Assembly: GCA_902500785.1 (NCBI GenBank)
Contig: CABVRW010000002.1
Span: forward strand, 1 to 64,000
DNA: 64,000 bases
Source of the DNA: an uncultured Nitrospira sp.
Lineage (GTDB): Bacteria; Nitrospirota; Nitrospiria; Nitrospirales; Nitrospiraceae
Reading direction: 5' to 3'
Made by a program: the position numbers and the translations under genes. Under the pieces are notes generated by a model. It had not been told where the DNA came from, did not search any database, and was given only the letters and a program-made list of their open reading frames with translations. Within the stretch, counting starts at the first letter, position 1, and every line of letters begins with the position of its first letter. Of the stretch, positions 8,429-18,897 are shown piece by piece.

Positions 8429-11098
8429 ATGCCTGATCCAAAACCAGAAACAGTTCGGCTCACCATCGACGGCACGACGGTCGCGGTCCCCAAGGGAACC
8501 CTGGTGATCGAAGCGGCACGGCGTGTCGGGGTGATGATTCCGCATTTTTGTTACCACCCCAAGCTGAAGCCGGACGCCAACTGCCGGATGTGTTTGGTCG
8601 AAGTCGAGAAGATGCCGAAGCTCCAGACCGCCTGCAGCACGCCGGTCGCCGAAGGCATGGCCGTGCGCACCGCCACCACCACGGTGGACGACGCCCACAA
8701 GTCGGTCCTGGAATTCATCCTGGCCAACCATCCGCTGGATTGCCCGGTCTGCGACCAGGGCGGCAAATGCGACCTCCAGGATTTCTCGCATCAATACACG
8801 CCGACGACCAGCCGGTTCACGGAGACCAAGCGTATCTTTCAGAAAGAATATTTCAGCCCTCTCATTGAAACGCAGATGAACCGTTGCGTGCAGTGTTTGC
8901 GCTGCGTTCGGTACTGTGACGAAATCATGGACGTCAAGGCGCTGGCGCCGGTCGGGCGCGGCACCATGACCGAGATCAAACATTTCGCGGCCCACCAGCT
9001 CGACTGCGAATTTTGCGGCGGATGCGTGCAGATCTGCCCCGTCGGAGCCATTACGAGCCGCCTGTCCATGTATGAATACCGCCCCTGGATGCTCAAGCGG
9101 GCCGACACGATTTGCACCTTCTGCGGCGATGGCTGCCGGATTACCGTGCAGACGAAGGGCAACGAGCTCATCGAGGTGAACTCCTCGCATGGAGCAGGTC
9201 GAAACAACGGCGACCTCTGTGTCCGTGGATTCTTCGGTTTTCATGCCAGCACCCACGCCGACCGTCTCACGCACCCGTTGATCCGTCGGGAAGGCCGACT
9301 GGTCGAAGCCACCTGGGAAGACGCGCTGGAATACGTCGCCGAACAAGCTCTCCGCCTGAAACTGGCGCATGGCGGGGATGCGTTCGGAGGACTCATCACC
9401 TCCCGTTGCACGAACGAAGACCTCTATGTGTTCCAAAAATTCATGCGCCAAGTGATCGGGACCAACCACATCGACAGCAGTGCGCGATATGGTCACATCA
9501 GCGGCGTGCAGGCCCTGCGCCGAGTTCAGGGCACCCATCGTTGGACCATCGCATTTGAAGACATCGTCGCCGCCGACACCCTGCTGCTGGTCGGCACCAA
9601 CATCACCGAGACCAGCCCGATCACCGGCCTCAAGGTCAAAGAAGCCGTCAAAAAACGGCAGGCGACACTCGTCACGATGGAAACGCTGCAGCCGGCCATC
9701 GATACGCTGAGCAATATCGTCAACCTCGCCGCGCAGCATTTTCCGACTCATCCCACCCAATTCGGGAATTCCGTCAACGGATTGATCAAAGCGGTCCTCG
9801 AACAGAATCTGCTCGAGGCCGACATCGCCCAGCAGGCGCCGGCGTTCGTGCAACGCCTCACCGCCGTCTTGGACGCCACTTCGTGGAACGATTTGGAAGC
9901 GGCCACCGGGCAAACGCGGGCACAGTGGAACGAGGCTGCACGGACATTGGCGGCAGCAAAGCGGTTGGTCATCCTGGTTGGAAATGGCGTGCTGCGTCAG
10001 CCGGGCGGACAGGACACTATCGCGAACCTGCTGGATCTGCTGATCCTGTTAGGCAAGCTCGACAAGCCTGGCTGCGGGCTCGGGCCGCTCGCCGAAGAGA
10101 ATAACGATCAAGGCGCAGTTGAAATGGGCGCCGTGGCCGAATTTTTCCCAGGCCCTGCGCCTCTCAATGACCAGACCGGCCGCGAACGCATCACGGCGGT
10201 GTGGCGGGAAGAATTGCCTCGCACCCCCGGTGCCTCGCTGATCGACATGCTCGCCGCGGCCGACAAGGGCGCGCTCAAAGCGTTGTTTGTCGTCGGGGAA
10301 AACCCGGTCGGCACCCTTCCCGCCGCGGCCCAGGCCAAGGAAGCCCTGGCGAAACTGGATCTATTGGTCTGTCAGGAATTGTTTCTCACCGAAACCGCGG
10401 CCATGGCCCATGTGGTGCTGCCGGCCTCCTCCTACATGGAAAAACACGGCACCTTCACAAACTCCGAGGGGCATGTCCAGGCCGTTCGCCAAGCCATCGA
10501 TCCGGTAGGCGACAGCCGTCCCGATTGGGAAATGTTCTCGGCGCTCTCCGTCCTCATGGGTTCACCGCTGGAGTATGGCGATGCACGAGAAATCCTGAAA
10601 GAGATTCGGAGCGTTATCCCGGGATATGGATTATTGGGACCGGCGCCCACTCCGCCCAAGGTGGATCAGGCCGTGCTGAGCCGTTATCTGACGGAAGGGT
10701 TCGCGGTCGATGCGGCGAGGCGGTATGCCTTGCGCCCGACTCCCAAGACGGATGACGAGCAGTTTACGCTGCTGTTCGTTCAAACGCTGTTTCACTCCGG
10801 CAAACTGTCCACGCGCGCCAAGGGACTCCTTCAAGTACAGCAGGATGGGTTCCTCTCCATCAATCCGGCGGACGCCGCCACGCTCGGACTGACGGACGGA
10901 GGACAGGTTCGGGTCTCCAACCCACGTGGCGCCATCACCACCAGGATGAACATTCGCGACCGTGTGCCCGTCGGCCTCCTGTGGTTTCCGGAGCATTTCG
11001 ACGGCGAGGCCAAGCAACTCGCCGACTGGACGATTGATCCCCAGACTCAAATCCCCTATTTTAAGCTCGCGCGCGTGTCTCTCGCGAAGGTCTCGTAG
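8429..11098 (+). CDS. nuoG: NADH-quinone oxidoreductase subunit G
   Basis: Large iron-sulfur subunit, about 889 residues from the ATG at 8429; an in-frame GTG at 8408 would add seven residues, but the family's conserved start fits the ATG better. N-terminal [2Fe-2S] domain with CYHPKLKPDANCRMCLVEV, then the His-Cys motif HPLDCPVCDQGGKC, two ferredoxin motifs (CVQCLRCVRYC and CEFCGGCVQICP), and a CTFCGDGCR plus CVRG set that forms the extra N7 cluster found in a subset of NuoG proteins. The rest is the molybdopterin-oxidoreductase-like fold without evidence for bound cofactor. It ends 24 bases before nuoH. Confidence 0.97.
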   Translation: MPDPKPETVRLTIDGTTVAVPKGTLVIEAARRVGVMIPHFCYHPKLKPDANCRMCLVEVEKMPKLQTACSTPVAEGMAVRTATTTVDDAHKSVLEFILANHPLDCPVCDQGGKCDLQDFSHQYTPTTSRFTETKRIFQKEYFSPLIETQMNRCVQCLRCVRYCDEIMDVKALAPVGRGTMTEIKHFAAHQLDCEFCGGCVQICPVGAITSRLSMYEYRPWMLKRADTICTFCGDGCRITVQTKGNELIEVNSSHGAGRNNGDLCVRGFFGFHASTHADRLTHPLIRREGRLVEATWEDALEYVAEQALRLKLAHGGDAFGGLITSRCTNEDLYVFQKFMRQVIGTNHIDSSARYGHISGVQALRRVQGTHRWTIAFEDIVAADTLLLVGTNITETSPITGLKVKEAVKKRQATLVTMETLQPAIDTLSNIVNLAAQHFPTHPTQFGNSVNGLIKAVLEQNLLEADIAQQAPAFVQRLTAVLDATSWNDLEAATGQTRAQWNEAARTLAAAKRLVILVGNGVLRQPGGQDTIANLLDLLILLGKLDKPGCGLGPLAEENNDQGAVEMGAVAEFFPGPAPLNDQTGRERITAVWREELPRTPGASLIDMLAAADKGALKALFVVGENPVGTLPAAAQAKEALAKLDLLVCQELFLTETAAMAHVVLPASSYMEKHGTFTNSEGHVQAVRQAIDPVGDSRPDWEMFSALSVLMGSPLEYGDAREILKEIRSVIPGYGLLGPAPTPPKVDQAVLSRYLTEGFAVDAARRYALRPTPKTDDEQFTLLFVQTLFHSGKLSTRAKGLLQVQQDGFLSINPADAATLGLTDGGQVRVSNPRGAITTRMNIRDRVPVGLLWFPEHFDGEAKQLADWTIDPQTQIPYFKLARVSLAKVS

Positions 11099-11122
11099 GA
11101 CGGGACGAGGAGTATTGCTGTT

Positions 11123-12190
11123 ATGGAAATCGGATTGCGACTGGCGGTGTCCCTGGCTCAAATCGCCGCGGTAATGGGGGTGGTGATGCTGACCGTGATG
11201 GTCCTGACCCTCGCCGAGCGGAAAGTCCTCGGCTGGATGCAGGATCGCATGGGCCCGATGGAAGTCGGCCCCTATGGCGTGCTCCAACCGATCGCCGACG
11301 GGTTAAAACTCTTCTTCAAAGAAGACATCATCCCAGCCGGCGCCAACAAATTCCTCTTCACCCTCGCGCCGATCCTCGCCCTGGTGCCGGCCTTGATCGG
11401 GTTTGCCGTCATTCCCTTTGGCCCGAGCCTGACCATCGAAGTGTTCGGCATGCAGATCAAGCCCTTCGTGATCAGCGACATCAATATCGGCATCCTCTAC
11501 ATTTTGGCCTTCGCCTCGATCGGCGCCTATGGGATCATCCTCGGCGGCTGGTCCTCGAACAGCAAGTATTCCCTCCTCGGCGGACTCCGCTCCGCCGCGC
11601 AGGTGATCAGCTATGAGTTGAACGTCGGACTCGCCATCGTGGGGGTCATTTTGCTGTCCGGCTCGCTCAGCCTCGTCAAGATCACGGAGGCGCAAGCCGG
11701 CGGATTTTGGAATTGGTTCATTCTCGCCATGCCCTTCCCGCAAATTTTCGCGTTCGTGGTGTACGTCATCTCCGCGGTGGCGGAAACCAACCGTGTTCCG
11801 TTCGACCTGCCCGAAGCGGAGAGCGAGCTGGTGGCAGGGTTCTTCACCGAATACAGCGGCATGCGGTTCGCTTTTTTCTTCATCGCGGAATACGCCAATA
11901 TGATCTTGGTGTCGTGCGTCGCGGCGGCCCTGTTTCTCGGCGGTTGGAACGCCCCCTATCCCGGCACCATCCTGGGGTACATCGGCTTGGACTCCCTGGC
12001 CTGGATGGAAAACGTCGTGTGGTTCGCCGTCAAGGTGTACTTCTTTCTGTTCCTGTTTTTCTGGTTGCGCGCGACATTGCCCCGCCTGCGGTATGACCAA
12101 CTGATGCGGTTCGGCTGGAAAGTAATGCTGCCCATCGCCCTGGGCAATATCGTCCTGACGGCCATTGCCGCCTACTTCTTCCCGCGGTAA
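11123..12190 (+). CDS. nuoH: NADH-quinone oxidoreductase subunit H
   Basis: Membrane subunit that contacts the quinone channel and links electron transfer to the proton pumps. The 355-residue protein has about eight to nine hydrophobic helices. Conserved pieces: [34 protein letters not shown] split over the first loop, the [14 protein letters not shown] loop, [20 protein letters not shown] (the charged quinone-chamber loop), and [15 protein letters not shown] near the C-terminus. No residue is missing that I can recognise. Spacing to nuoI is 9 bases. Confidence 0.97.
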   Translation: MEIGLRLAVSLAQIAAVMGVVMLTVMVLTLAERKVLGWMQDRMGPMEVGPYGVLQPIADGLKLFFKEDIIPAGANKFLFTLAPILALVPALIGFAVIPFGPSLTIEVFGMQIKPFVISDINIGILYILAFASIGAYGIILGGWSSNSKYSLLGGLRSAAQVISYELNVGLAIVGVILLSGSLSLVKITEAQAGGFWNWFILAMPFPQIFAFVVYVISAVAETNRVPFDLPEAESELVAGFFTEYSGMRFAFFFIAEYANMILVSCVAAALFLGGWNAPYPGTILGYIGLDSLAWMENVVWFAVKVYFFLFLFFWLRATLPRLRYDQLMRFGWKVMLPIALGNIVLTAIAAYFFPR

Positions 12191-12199
12191 CGGAGTGAA

Positions 12200-12772
12200 A
12201 TGAACGTCGTGACAACACAGCCCCAGCCGAAACCCTCGCTCAGAGATTGGCTCAAGACGCTGACTTTCTATGAGCTCCTGCTGGGCATGAAGGCCACGCT
12301 GACGCACTTGCTCAACTACAAGCCGATCACCCTGCAATACCCGCATGAGAAACGGCTGTTACCCGAAAACTACCGCGGCATGCTGGCCTTGCTGCGGTAT
12401 GACGACGGAACCGAGAAATGTGTCGGCTGCGACCTCTGCGAGGCAGCCTGCCCTTCGCGCGTCATCCGCGTCGTCAGCGCGGAAGTCCCAGAGGAACCCA
12501 CGAAACGGTACTCCAAAGAATACTATATGGACATGACGCGCTGTCTGTTCTGCGGCCTCTGCGTCGATGCCTGTCCGGTGGATGCCCTGGGAATGACCCG
12601 CGAGTTTGAATGGGCCGTCTACGACAAGCGCCAGCTCCACCTCAATAAAGAACAGCTGCTCGCCATCGGTGACCGCTCGTATCCCGTCCGGGAAAAACGC
12701 CTTGAGCTGCAGCATCCGAATGTGGCGTTTTTCAACGTCGCGTTCAAGAATCTCCCGCAAAAGGAGATCTAA
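12200..12772 (+). CDS. nuoI: NADH-quinone oxidoreductase subunit I (clusters N6a, N6b)
   Basis: Ferredoxin-like peripheral subunit of 190 residues. Two complete [4Fe-4S] motifs are visible, CVGCDLCEAACPSRVI and CLFCGLCVDACPVDAL, the ligands of N6a and N6b, placed before the terminal cluster N2 in the electron path. The N-terminus carries the amphipathic segment LLGMKATLTHLLNYKPITLQYP that seats the subunit on the membrane arm. A 128-base gap follows before nuoJ. Confidence 0.97.
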   Translation: MNVVTTQPQPKPSLRDWLKTLTFYELLLGMKATLTHLLNYKPITLQYPHEKRLLPENYRGMLALLRYDDGTEKCVGCDLCEAACPSRVIRVVSAEVPEEPTKRYSKEYYMDMTRCLFCGLCVDACPVDALGMTREFEWAVYDKRQLHLNKEQLLAIGDRSYPVREKRLELQHPNVAFFNVAFKNLPQKEI

Positions 12773-12900
12773 GCCGCCCACCTCGCCCTCCGTGACGCCC
12801 CCGCACAGAGAGGAGCGAGTCGCAGCAGGCTGTCATCGGACAGGCGCGAGGGCGCATAGGGGCAGGGGCCTTCATCTGATTCGGAAGAGACGACGGACGC

Positions 12901-13413
12901 ATGGACCACATTTTCTTTTTCTATTTTGCCGCGGTGATCGCAATGACCTCCCTCTTGGTGGTCGCCTTGCGGAACCCCGTCTACAGCGCGCTGGCTCTGC
13001 TGATCATGTTTTTTCATGTCGCGGGCCTGTATGTGACCCTGCATGCGGAGTTTCTGGCTGCGGTGCAGATCGTCGTGTATGCCGGCGCCATCCTGGTGTT
13101 GTATCTCTTCGTAGTCATGCTGCTGAGCGTCACGTCCGAAGAGCGCTACCACAACCAACTTCCGGTGGCAGGACTGCTCGGGGTGGTGTTGTGCACGGAA
13201 ATCATCTTGCTGTTCTTTCAGTCACAGGCCACGGCATCGGCTCCCGCAGCCTCGGTCGATCCGGTCGCGGGACCCGGGAACACGGAACTGATCGGGGAAG
13301 CCCTGTACTCAACCTATTTGTTCCCGTTTGAGGTCGCGTCCTTGATCCTGCTGGTGGCCATGATCGGGGCGATCATTCTGGCGAAAAAAGACATCCATGA
13401 ACGCATCCAGTAA
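12901..13413 (+). CDS. nuoJ: NADH-quinone oxidoreductase subunit J
   Basis: Membrane-arm subunit of 170 residues with five hydrophobic helices. The third-helix region [20 protein letters not shown], which contains the family pi-bulge area, is clear, and [21 protein letters not shown] precedes it. NuoJ is part of the axis that couples quinone chemistry to proton transfer. It starts with ATG at 12901 after the long nuoI-nuoJ gap and ends 14 bases before nuoK. Confidence 0.95.
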   Translation: MDHIFFFYFAAVIAMTSLLVVALRNPVYSALALLIMFFHVAGLYVTLHAEFLAAVQIVVYAGAILVLYLFVVMLLSVTSEERYHNQLPVAGLLGVVLCTEIILLFFQSQATASAPAASVDPVAGPGNTELIGEALYSTYLFPFEVASLILLVAMIGAIILAKKDIHERIQ

Positions 13414-13427
13414 CAATCGGTAATTGC

Positions 13428-13733
13428 ATGACTGTCCCGTTATCCTACTATTTGATCTTGAGCGGCTTCGTATTTCTCACCGGCGTGGTCGGCGTATTGA
13501 TTCGGCGCAACATCATCGTGATCCTGCTGTCGGTCGAGTTGATGCTCAATGCCACGAACATCAACTTCGTCGCCTTTTCGGAATACTTCCACAATGTGGC
13601 GGGGCAGGTGTTCGTATTTTTCGCCTTGACCGTGGCGGCGGCTGAAGTAGCCGTGGGACTGGCCATCATTATCGCTCTGCACCGGGCGAATTCATCCATC
13701 TACATCGACGACCTGAACCTCTTGAAACGATAG
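13428..13733 (+). CDS. nuoK: NADH-quinone oxidoreductase subunit K
   Basis: Small three-helix membrane subunit, 101 residues, the standard length. The conserved membrane glutamates sit in [17 protein letters not shown] and in [20 protein letters not shown], both required for proton translocation in characterised enzymes. The C-terminus ends with the expected short hydrophilic tail. nuoL follows after 16 bases. Confidence 0.97.
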   Translation: MTVPLSYYLILSGFVFLTGVVGVLIRRNIIVILLSVELMLNATNINFVAFSEYFHNVAGQVFVFFALTVAAAEVAVGLAIIIALHRANSSIYIDDLNLLKR

Positions 13734-13749
13734 GCCGACTGCACTGACC

Positions 13750-15648
13750 ATGCTCTATGCGTTGATTCCATTTCTGCCCTTGTTCGCCTTTCTGATCGTC
13801 GGTATCGGCGAAGGGTGGATTAAGGACCGCGCGCACCTGGTGGCGGTCCCGGCGATGGTGGGCTCGTTCCTGCTGTCGCTCTTGGCCTTGTACGATGTCG
13901 CCACCGGCCAGGCCATCAACGTCCCCCTCTATACCTGGCTGACCTCCGGCAACCTGGACATTCACATCGGGATTTCCATCGATCGCCTGACCGCCGTCAT
14001 GTTGATTCTGGTCACCACGGTCAGCACGCTGGTGCACATCTATACGATCGGCTACATGCACGGCGAGCCGGGATACGCGCGTTTCTTTGCCTATATCGCC
14101 CTGTTCACGTTCTCGATGCTCATGCTGGTGATGGCTGATAATCTGCTGCAGTTGTTTGTCTTCTGGGAAGCGGTGGGCCTCTGTTCCTACCTGCTGATCG
14201 GGCACTGGTATGAGCGGGCGAGCGCCTGCGCCGCCGCAACCAAAGCGTTCCTGGTCAATCGCGTCGGAGATTTCGGCTTCATCCTTGGGCTCTTCCTCGT
14301 GTGGTACACGTTCGGCTCGCTCGATTACGCCACGGTGTTCGCGCAAGCAGAGGGCGTGGCGTCCAACACGAGCAATCTCCTTGGACCGTTCGGCGGCACC
14401 TGGGAGGTCTCGGTCATGACCATAATCTGCCTGTTGCTCTTCACCGGAGCGGTGGGAAAATCAGCGCAAGTTCCGCTGCATGTCTGGCTCCCCGATGCGA
14501 TGGAGGGACCGACGCCGATCTCGGCCTTGATCCATGCCGCCACCATGGTCACGGCCGGGGTCTTCATGGTCGCGCGCCTCTCGCCGCTGTATAACCTGTC
14601 TCCCACAGCGATGACCGTCGTCGCACTGGTCGGCGGGCTCACCATGATGCTGGGTGCGACCATCGCCCTGACCCAGACCGACATCAAACGCGTGGTCGCT
14701 TATTCGACCATGAGCCAGCTGGGCTACATGGTCATGGCCTGCGGCTTGGGGGCCTACAGCGCCGGGATGTATCACCTGCTTACCCATGGCGCGTTCAAGG
14801 CGCTCCTGTTCCTGGGCTGCGGTTCCGTCATCATTGCCTTGCACCACGAACAAGACATGCGGCGCATGGGCGGATTGAAAGACAAGCTCCCGGTCACCTA
14901 CTGGACGTTCCTCGTGGGCTCCCTCGCGCTGGCGGGATTCCCGCTCACCGCCGGGTTCTTCAGCAAGGACGACCTGCTCGTCTCTTCCTGGTCCGCCGGA
15001 CCATTGGGGCAGGTGCTGACGGTCTGCGGGCTGCTGACCGCGGGATTGACCGCCTTCTATAGTTTTCGTCTGGTCTTCGTGACCTTCTGGGGAACCTCCC
15101 GCGTCGATCCGCATCACGCAGGCCATGTGCACGAACCCTCGACCACGATGACCGCCCCGCTGATGGTGCTGGCCGTCCTGAGTATCGTGGCCGGCTATCT
15201 GGGCATTCCGGCGTTTCTTGAGCCGGTGTTTCACGGCGCAGGGGCCGCCGCGCATCATGAGGGCACAGCCGCCTATGGCATCATGGCGTTGGCCACCTTG
15301 ATGGGACTCACCGGAATCGGTGCGGCCTACTATCTGTACGTCTTGAATCCCGGCTTGCCGGACCGGCTTGCCCACCAGTGGCGCGCGGCGTACGAACTGT
15401 CGCTCCACAAGTGGTATATCGATGAAGCCTACGATCGTTCATTGGTCCGACCGACCATGTCGGCCGCGCAGGGGCTCTGGAAATATGTCGATGTCGCGAT
15501 CATCGACGGGGCCGTGAACGGAGTGGCTCGCGCCGTGGCCTGGGGCGGCTGGCTCATCCGGCTGACACAGAGCGGACAAACCCAGCACTATGCGCTCGGC
15601 ATGACGCTCGGCGCCGTGGTGATCCTGACGGTGTATTTGCTGTTCTAG
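13750..15648 (+). CDS. nuoL: NADH-quinone oxidoreductase subunit L
   Basis: Distal antiporter-like proton pump, 632 residues, typical of NuoL including the lateral helix and extra C-terminal helices. Seen: FVFWEAVGLCSYLLIGHWYE (key glutamate of helix 5), KSAQVPLHVWLPDAMEGPTP (pumping lysine), IHAATMVTAGVFMVAR and ALTQTDIKRVVAYSTMSQLG. The C-terminal part HKWYIDEAYDRSLVRP is the usual NuoL signature before the traverse helix. A 98-base gap separates it from nuoM. Confidence 0.98.
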   Translation: MLYALIPFLPLFAFLIVGIGEGWIKDRAHLVAVPAMVGSFLLSLLALYDVATGQAINVPLYTWLTSGNLDIHIGISIDRLTAVMLILVTTVSTLVHIYTIGYMHGEPGYARFFAYIALFTFSMLMLVMADNLLQLFVFWEAVGLCSYLLIGHWYERASACAAATKAFLVNRVGDFGFILGLFLVWYTFGSLDYATVFAQAEGVASNTSNLLGPFGGTWEVSVMTIICLLLFTGAVGKSAQVPLHVWLPDAMEGPTPISALIHAATMVTAGVFMVARLSPLYNLSPTAMTVVALVGGLTMMLGATIALTQTDIKRVVAYSTMSQLGYMVMACGLGAYSAGMYHLLTHGAFKALLFLGCGSVIIALHHEQDMRRMGGLKDKLPVTYWTFLVGSLALAGFPLTAGFFSKDDLLVSSWSAGPLGQVLTVCGLLTAGLTAFYSFRLVFVTFWGTSRVDPHHAGHVHEPSTTMTAPLMVLAVLSIVAGYLGIPAFLEPVFHGAGAAAHHEGTAAYGIMALATLMGLTGIGAAYYLYVLNPGLPDRLAHQWRAAYELSLHKWYIDEAYDRSLVRPTMSAAQGLWKYVDVAIIDGAVNGVARAVAWGGWLIRLTQSGQTQHYALGMTLGAVVILTVYLLF

Positions 15649-15746
15649 TAAGACGAGAAACGTACAGAAGAAGTGGCGGGGACCCAAGCAACCGGCAGAA
15701 TCTATTACGGATTACGTTTCACCCTTTGTCCTTGGAGTAGAATTTC

Positions 15747-17315
15747 GTGACCTCGTTCCCCTGGCTGAGTCTGATCATCTTCCTGCCGCTGGTGGGGGCC
15801 ATATTCTGCCTCCTGGTCAAGGCGGAGTCCGCCCGATGGCTCGCGCTGGGGATTACCGTGGCCGACTTCCTGCTCTCATTGCCGCTCTGGTGGCTGTTCG
15901 ACTCCTCGACCGCGGACATGCAGTTCGTGGAACGGGCGTCCTGGATCAGCTCTCCGCCGGTGCAATACAGCCTCGGTCTCGACGGCATTAGTTTTCCGCT
16001 CCTGTTGCTGACGACCTTTCTCATGCCCTTTTGCGTCACCGTGTCTTGGACGGCGATCGAGAAGCGCGTCCAGCTGTTCATGTCGATGCTCCTGGTCATG
16101 GAAACGGCCATGCTGGGAGTCTTCGTCGCGCTCGATTTCGTCCTGTTTTACGTGTTCTGGGAAGCCATGCTGATCCCGATGTATCTGCTCATCGGCGTCT
16201 GGGGCGGACCCAACCGCCTATATGCGGCGATCAAGTTTTTCCTCTACACCCTGGCGGGCAGCCTGTTGCTGCTTGTCGCGATTCTGGCCCTCTACTTTCA
16301 CGGCGGACAGACCTTTGACATCATCGCGCTGAGTCGCGAGACCTACAGCGCCTCGCTTCAAACCTTGTTGTTTCTCGCCTTCTTCGCCGCCTTCGCGGTG
16401 AAGGTGCCGATGTTTCCGTTCCATACCTGGCTGCCAGATGCCCATGTGGAAGCGCCGACGGCCGGCAGCGTGATTCTCGCGAGCGTCTTGTTGAAGATGG
16501 GCACCTACGGCTTCCTCCGCTTCACCCTGCCGATGTTGCCCGACGCCACCGTCACGTTCACCAAGCCGATGATCGCGCTCTCGATCATCGCCATCATTTA
16601 CGGCGCCTACATGGCCCTGGCCCAGACGGACATCAAGAAACTCATCGCCTACTCCAGCGTTAGTCACATGGGTTTCGTCACGCTGGGCATCTTCGTCCTG
16701 AACATCCAGGGGATCGAAGGGGCGGTGATGCAGATGGTCAATCACGGGATCACCACCGGCGGGCTCTTCCTCTGCGTGGGAATCATCTACGAACGGACCC
16801 ACAGCCGCGAGATTCTCGACAATACGGGGCTGGCCGGACCCATGCCCCGCTATGCCCTCTTCCTCATGATTTTCGCTCTCTCGTCGTTAGGGCTCCCGGG
16901 CACCAACAGCTTTGTCGGCGAATTCCTGGTCTTGGCCGGCACGTTCCTTTGGAGTCAGTTCGCCACCGCCTTGGCTGCGCTGGGAGTCATCTTGGCCGCC
17001 GCCTATATTCTTTGGCTCATGCAGCGAGTGGTCTTCGGGATCCCGGCTCCCGCGCATCGCGCACACCTGCTGGACCTGAATGCTCGCGAAACCGCGACAC
17101 TGATCCCGTTGATCGTCCTCGTGTTTTTGCTGGGGATTTTTCCGAACCCCTTGTTGTCCCGTATGCACACCAGCGTGACACATCTCTTGGCCGGCCAGAA
17201 GGCTCCGGCTGTTGCGGTCGATGCTCAGCGGGCCCCTCGCGAGCATGCCATTCCGGCCGCCACGATCACGGTCGCAACTTCCCCCCCTTCTTCTGAACAG
17301 GCAGGAACGCGATGA
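15747..17315 (+). CDS. nuoM: NADH-quinone oxidoreductase subunit M
   Basis: Second antiporter-like proton pump, 522 residues. Start is GTG at 15747, after a TTGGAG-type ribosome site. Key motifs: FYVFWEAMLIPMYLLIGVWG (helix 5 glutamate), KVPMFPFHTWLPDAHVEAPT (pumping lysine), LAQTDIKKLIAYSSVSHMGF and the LGLPGTNSFVGEFLVLAG loop. The C-terminal extension after residue 480 is Ala/Thr/Ser-rich and probably disordered. Its stop codon overlaps the nuoN start (ATGA), so the two are translationally coupled. There is one nuoM only; no second copy is present in this operon. Confidence 0.97.
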   Translation: MTSFPWLSLIIFLPLVGAIFCLLVKAESARWLALGITVADFLLSLPLWWLFDSSTADMQFVERASWISSPPVQYSLGLDGISFPLLLLTTFLMPFCVTVSWTAIEKRVQLFMSMLLVMETAMLGVFVALDFVLFYVFWEAMLIPMYLLIGVWGGPNRLYAAIKFFLYTLAGSLLLLVAILALYFHGGQTFDIIALSRETYSASLQTLLFLAFFAAFAVKVPMFPFHTWLPDAHVEAPTAGSVILASVLLKMGTYGFLRFTLPMLPDATVTFTKPMIALSIIAIIYGAYMALAQTDIKKLIAYSSVSHMGFVTLGIFVLNIQGIEGAVMQMVNHGITTGGLFLCVGIIYERTHSREILDNTGLAGPMPRYALFLMIFALSSLGLPGTNSFVGEFLVLAGTFLWSQFATALAALGVILAAAYILWLMQRVVFGIPAPAHRAHLLDLNARETATLIPLIVLVFLLGIFPNPLLSRMHTSVTHLLAGQKAPAVAVDAQRAPREHAIPAATITVATSPPSSEQAGTR

Positions 17316-18787
17316 CGGTTCCAGTCCAAGATCTCCTCGCTATCCTTCCTGAACTGATCGTCATCGGAACGGCCTGTCTCATCTTGGCGCTGGACCCCAT
17401 CCTTGCGGCCTCGAAAAAGGACCTCCTTGCCTGGCTGACGTTGGGCGCTCTCGCGATCTGCTTGGGTCTCACCACCTCGCACATGACGGGTCGCGCGTCC
17501 GCCTTCAGCGGCATGGTCGTCATCGATTCCTATGCGGCATTCTGGAAATTGTTGCTCTATATCGTGACCGGGCTGACGGTCCTGCTGTCTCTGGCCTACC
17601 TGAAGGCGGAGCGACTGAGTATCGGGGAATACTATGGCTTCATCCTGCTGTCGCTGGCGGGGATGATGGTCATGGTCTCCGGCGCCGATCTGCTCACCAT
17701 CTATCTCGGGACCGAGCTGATGTCCCTTTCCCTTTATGTAATGGCCGGTCTGAAGCGGACGGAGGCCCGATCCCTCGAAGCCTCAGCCAAATATTTCGTG
17801 TTGGGCGCGTTCTCCTCCGGGGTGCTGTTGTATGGTATCTCGCTGTTGTTCGGCCTGGCCGGCAGCACGCGCCTGTCGGTGATCTCGGACGCGATCGCCA
17901 CGCAGGGAACCGGAAACCCGATCTTGTCTCTGGCACTGGTGCTGTTAACGGTCGGCTTCGGATTCAAATTGGCCGTCGTGCCGTTTCACATGTGGACCCC
18001 GGACGTCTATCAAGGGGCACCGACCTCCGTCACGGCCTTCATGGCCGTTGCCTCGAAGGCCGCCAGCTTCGGCGCCTTCCTCCGAGTATTCGTGGAGGGA
18101 TTGGGAGGAGCGAGCGCCGATTGGTCGGTCCTGTTTACGGTGATCTGTCTGGCCACCCTCGCATTGGGCAACCTCGTCGCGATCGTCCAGACCAACATCA
18201 AGCGTATGCTGGCCTATTCCAGTATCGCCCATGCCGGGTACGCCCTGATCGGAGTCGTGGTGGCAGGCGGCTCCGGCAGCGAAGGCACATCGACTGGTTT
18301 TGCCAGCGTGCTGCTGTATATCGCCATCTATTCGTTTATGACGCTCGGCGCGTTTGCGTTGGTCGGCATGTTGCGCAAAGAAGGGCAGGAGAGCGACCAG
18401 ATTGAAGAGTATGCCGGCCTGGCCAAACGCGAACCCCTGGCGGCCTTTTTCATGTTGGTGTTTCTGGTGTCGCTGGCCGGCATTCCTCCGACCGCAGGGT
18501 TCATCGGCAAATTCTATATTTTCATGGCCGCGGTCAATGCCGGCATGGCCTGGCTGGCCGTGATCGCCGTCATCTTCGCTGCGATTTCAGCCTTCTACTA
18601 CCTGCGGGTCGTCATGGTCATGTATATGCGCGAGGCTGACGGCTCTTCCGCCTCTCATTCACGACTGGAAACGTCTCCGGCCCTGTCCTTGGTCCTGGCC
18701 TGCGCCCTCGCCGGCGTCGTGTTACTGGGCCTGTTCCCGAATAGCCTGTGGTCGCTCGCCAGCCAGGCCGCACCGTTTCTGAAGTAA
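17312..18787 (+). CDS. nuoN: NADH-quinone oxidoreductase subunit N
   Basis: Third antiporter-like subunit and last gene of the operon, 491 residues. Motifs: YLGTELMSLSLYVMAGLKR (helix 5 glutamate), KLAVVPFHMWTPDVYQGAPT (pumping lysine), IVQTNIKRMLAYSSIAHAGY and LAGIPPTAGFIGKFYIF. Fourteen hydrophobic helices fit the length. The start overlaps the nuoM stop by four bases. No clear hairpin terminator follows; the next gene begins about 110 bases on. Confidence 0.97.
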   Translation: MTVPVQDLLAILPELIVIGTACLILALDPILAASKKDLLAWLTLGALAICLGLTTSHMTGRASAFSGMVVIDSYAAFWKLLLYIVTGLTVLLSLAYLKAERLSIGEYYGFILLSLAGMMVMVSGADLLTIYLGTELMSLSLYVMAGLKRTEARSLEASAKYFVLGAFSSGVLLYGISLLFGLAGSTRLSVISDAIATQGTGNPILSLALVLLTVGFGFKLAVVPFHMWTPDVYQGAPTSVTAFMAVASKAASFGAFLRVFVEGLGGASADWSVLFTVICLATLALGNLVAIVQTNIKRMLAYSSIAHAGYALIGVVVAGGSGSEGTSTGFASVLLYIAIYSFMTLGAFALVGMLRKEGQESDQIEEYAGLAKREPLAAFFMLVFLVSLAGIPPTAGFIGKFYIFMAAVNAGMAWLAVIAVIFAAISAFYYLRVVMVMYMREADGSSASHSRLETSPALSLVLACALAGVVLLGLFPNSLWSLASQAAPFLK

Positions 18788-18897
18788 CGAATCGCACCGT
18801 TCGTTGCCCCGTGGGATCCGCACTACTGCGAAGATGTCCCACCCGTTTCCTTGCACAGCGCTCCGCACTGCATCGATCGAACACCACTCAGGGTTCT

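Noticed and set aside
7748-9913. 721-residue open frame on the minus strand across nuoF and nuoG
   Set aside because: Antisense shadow of strongly conserved nuo genes; the product is His/Arg/Gly-rich with no recognisable domain. Such frames are common in GC-rich genes.
11303-12346. 347-residue minus-strand frame across nuoH
   Set aside because: Antisense to a conserved membrane protein; no ribosome site or domain.
14461-15408. 315-residue minus-strand frame in nuoL
   Set aside because: Antisense shadow of nuoL; charged low-complexity product.
18748-18897. In-frame extension of the YihY-family gene into nuoN
   Set aside because: The family N-terminus begins at 18898; the extension overlaps nuoN and has no homology that I recognise.
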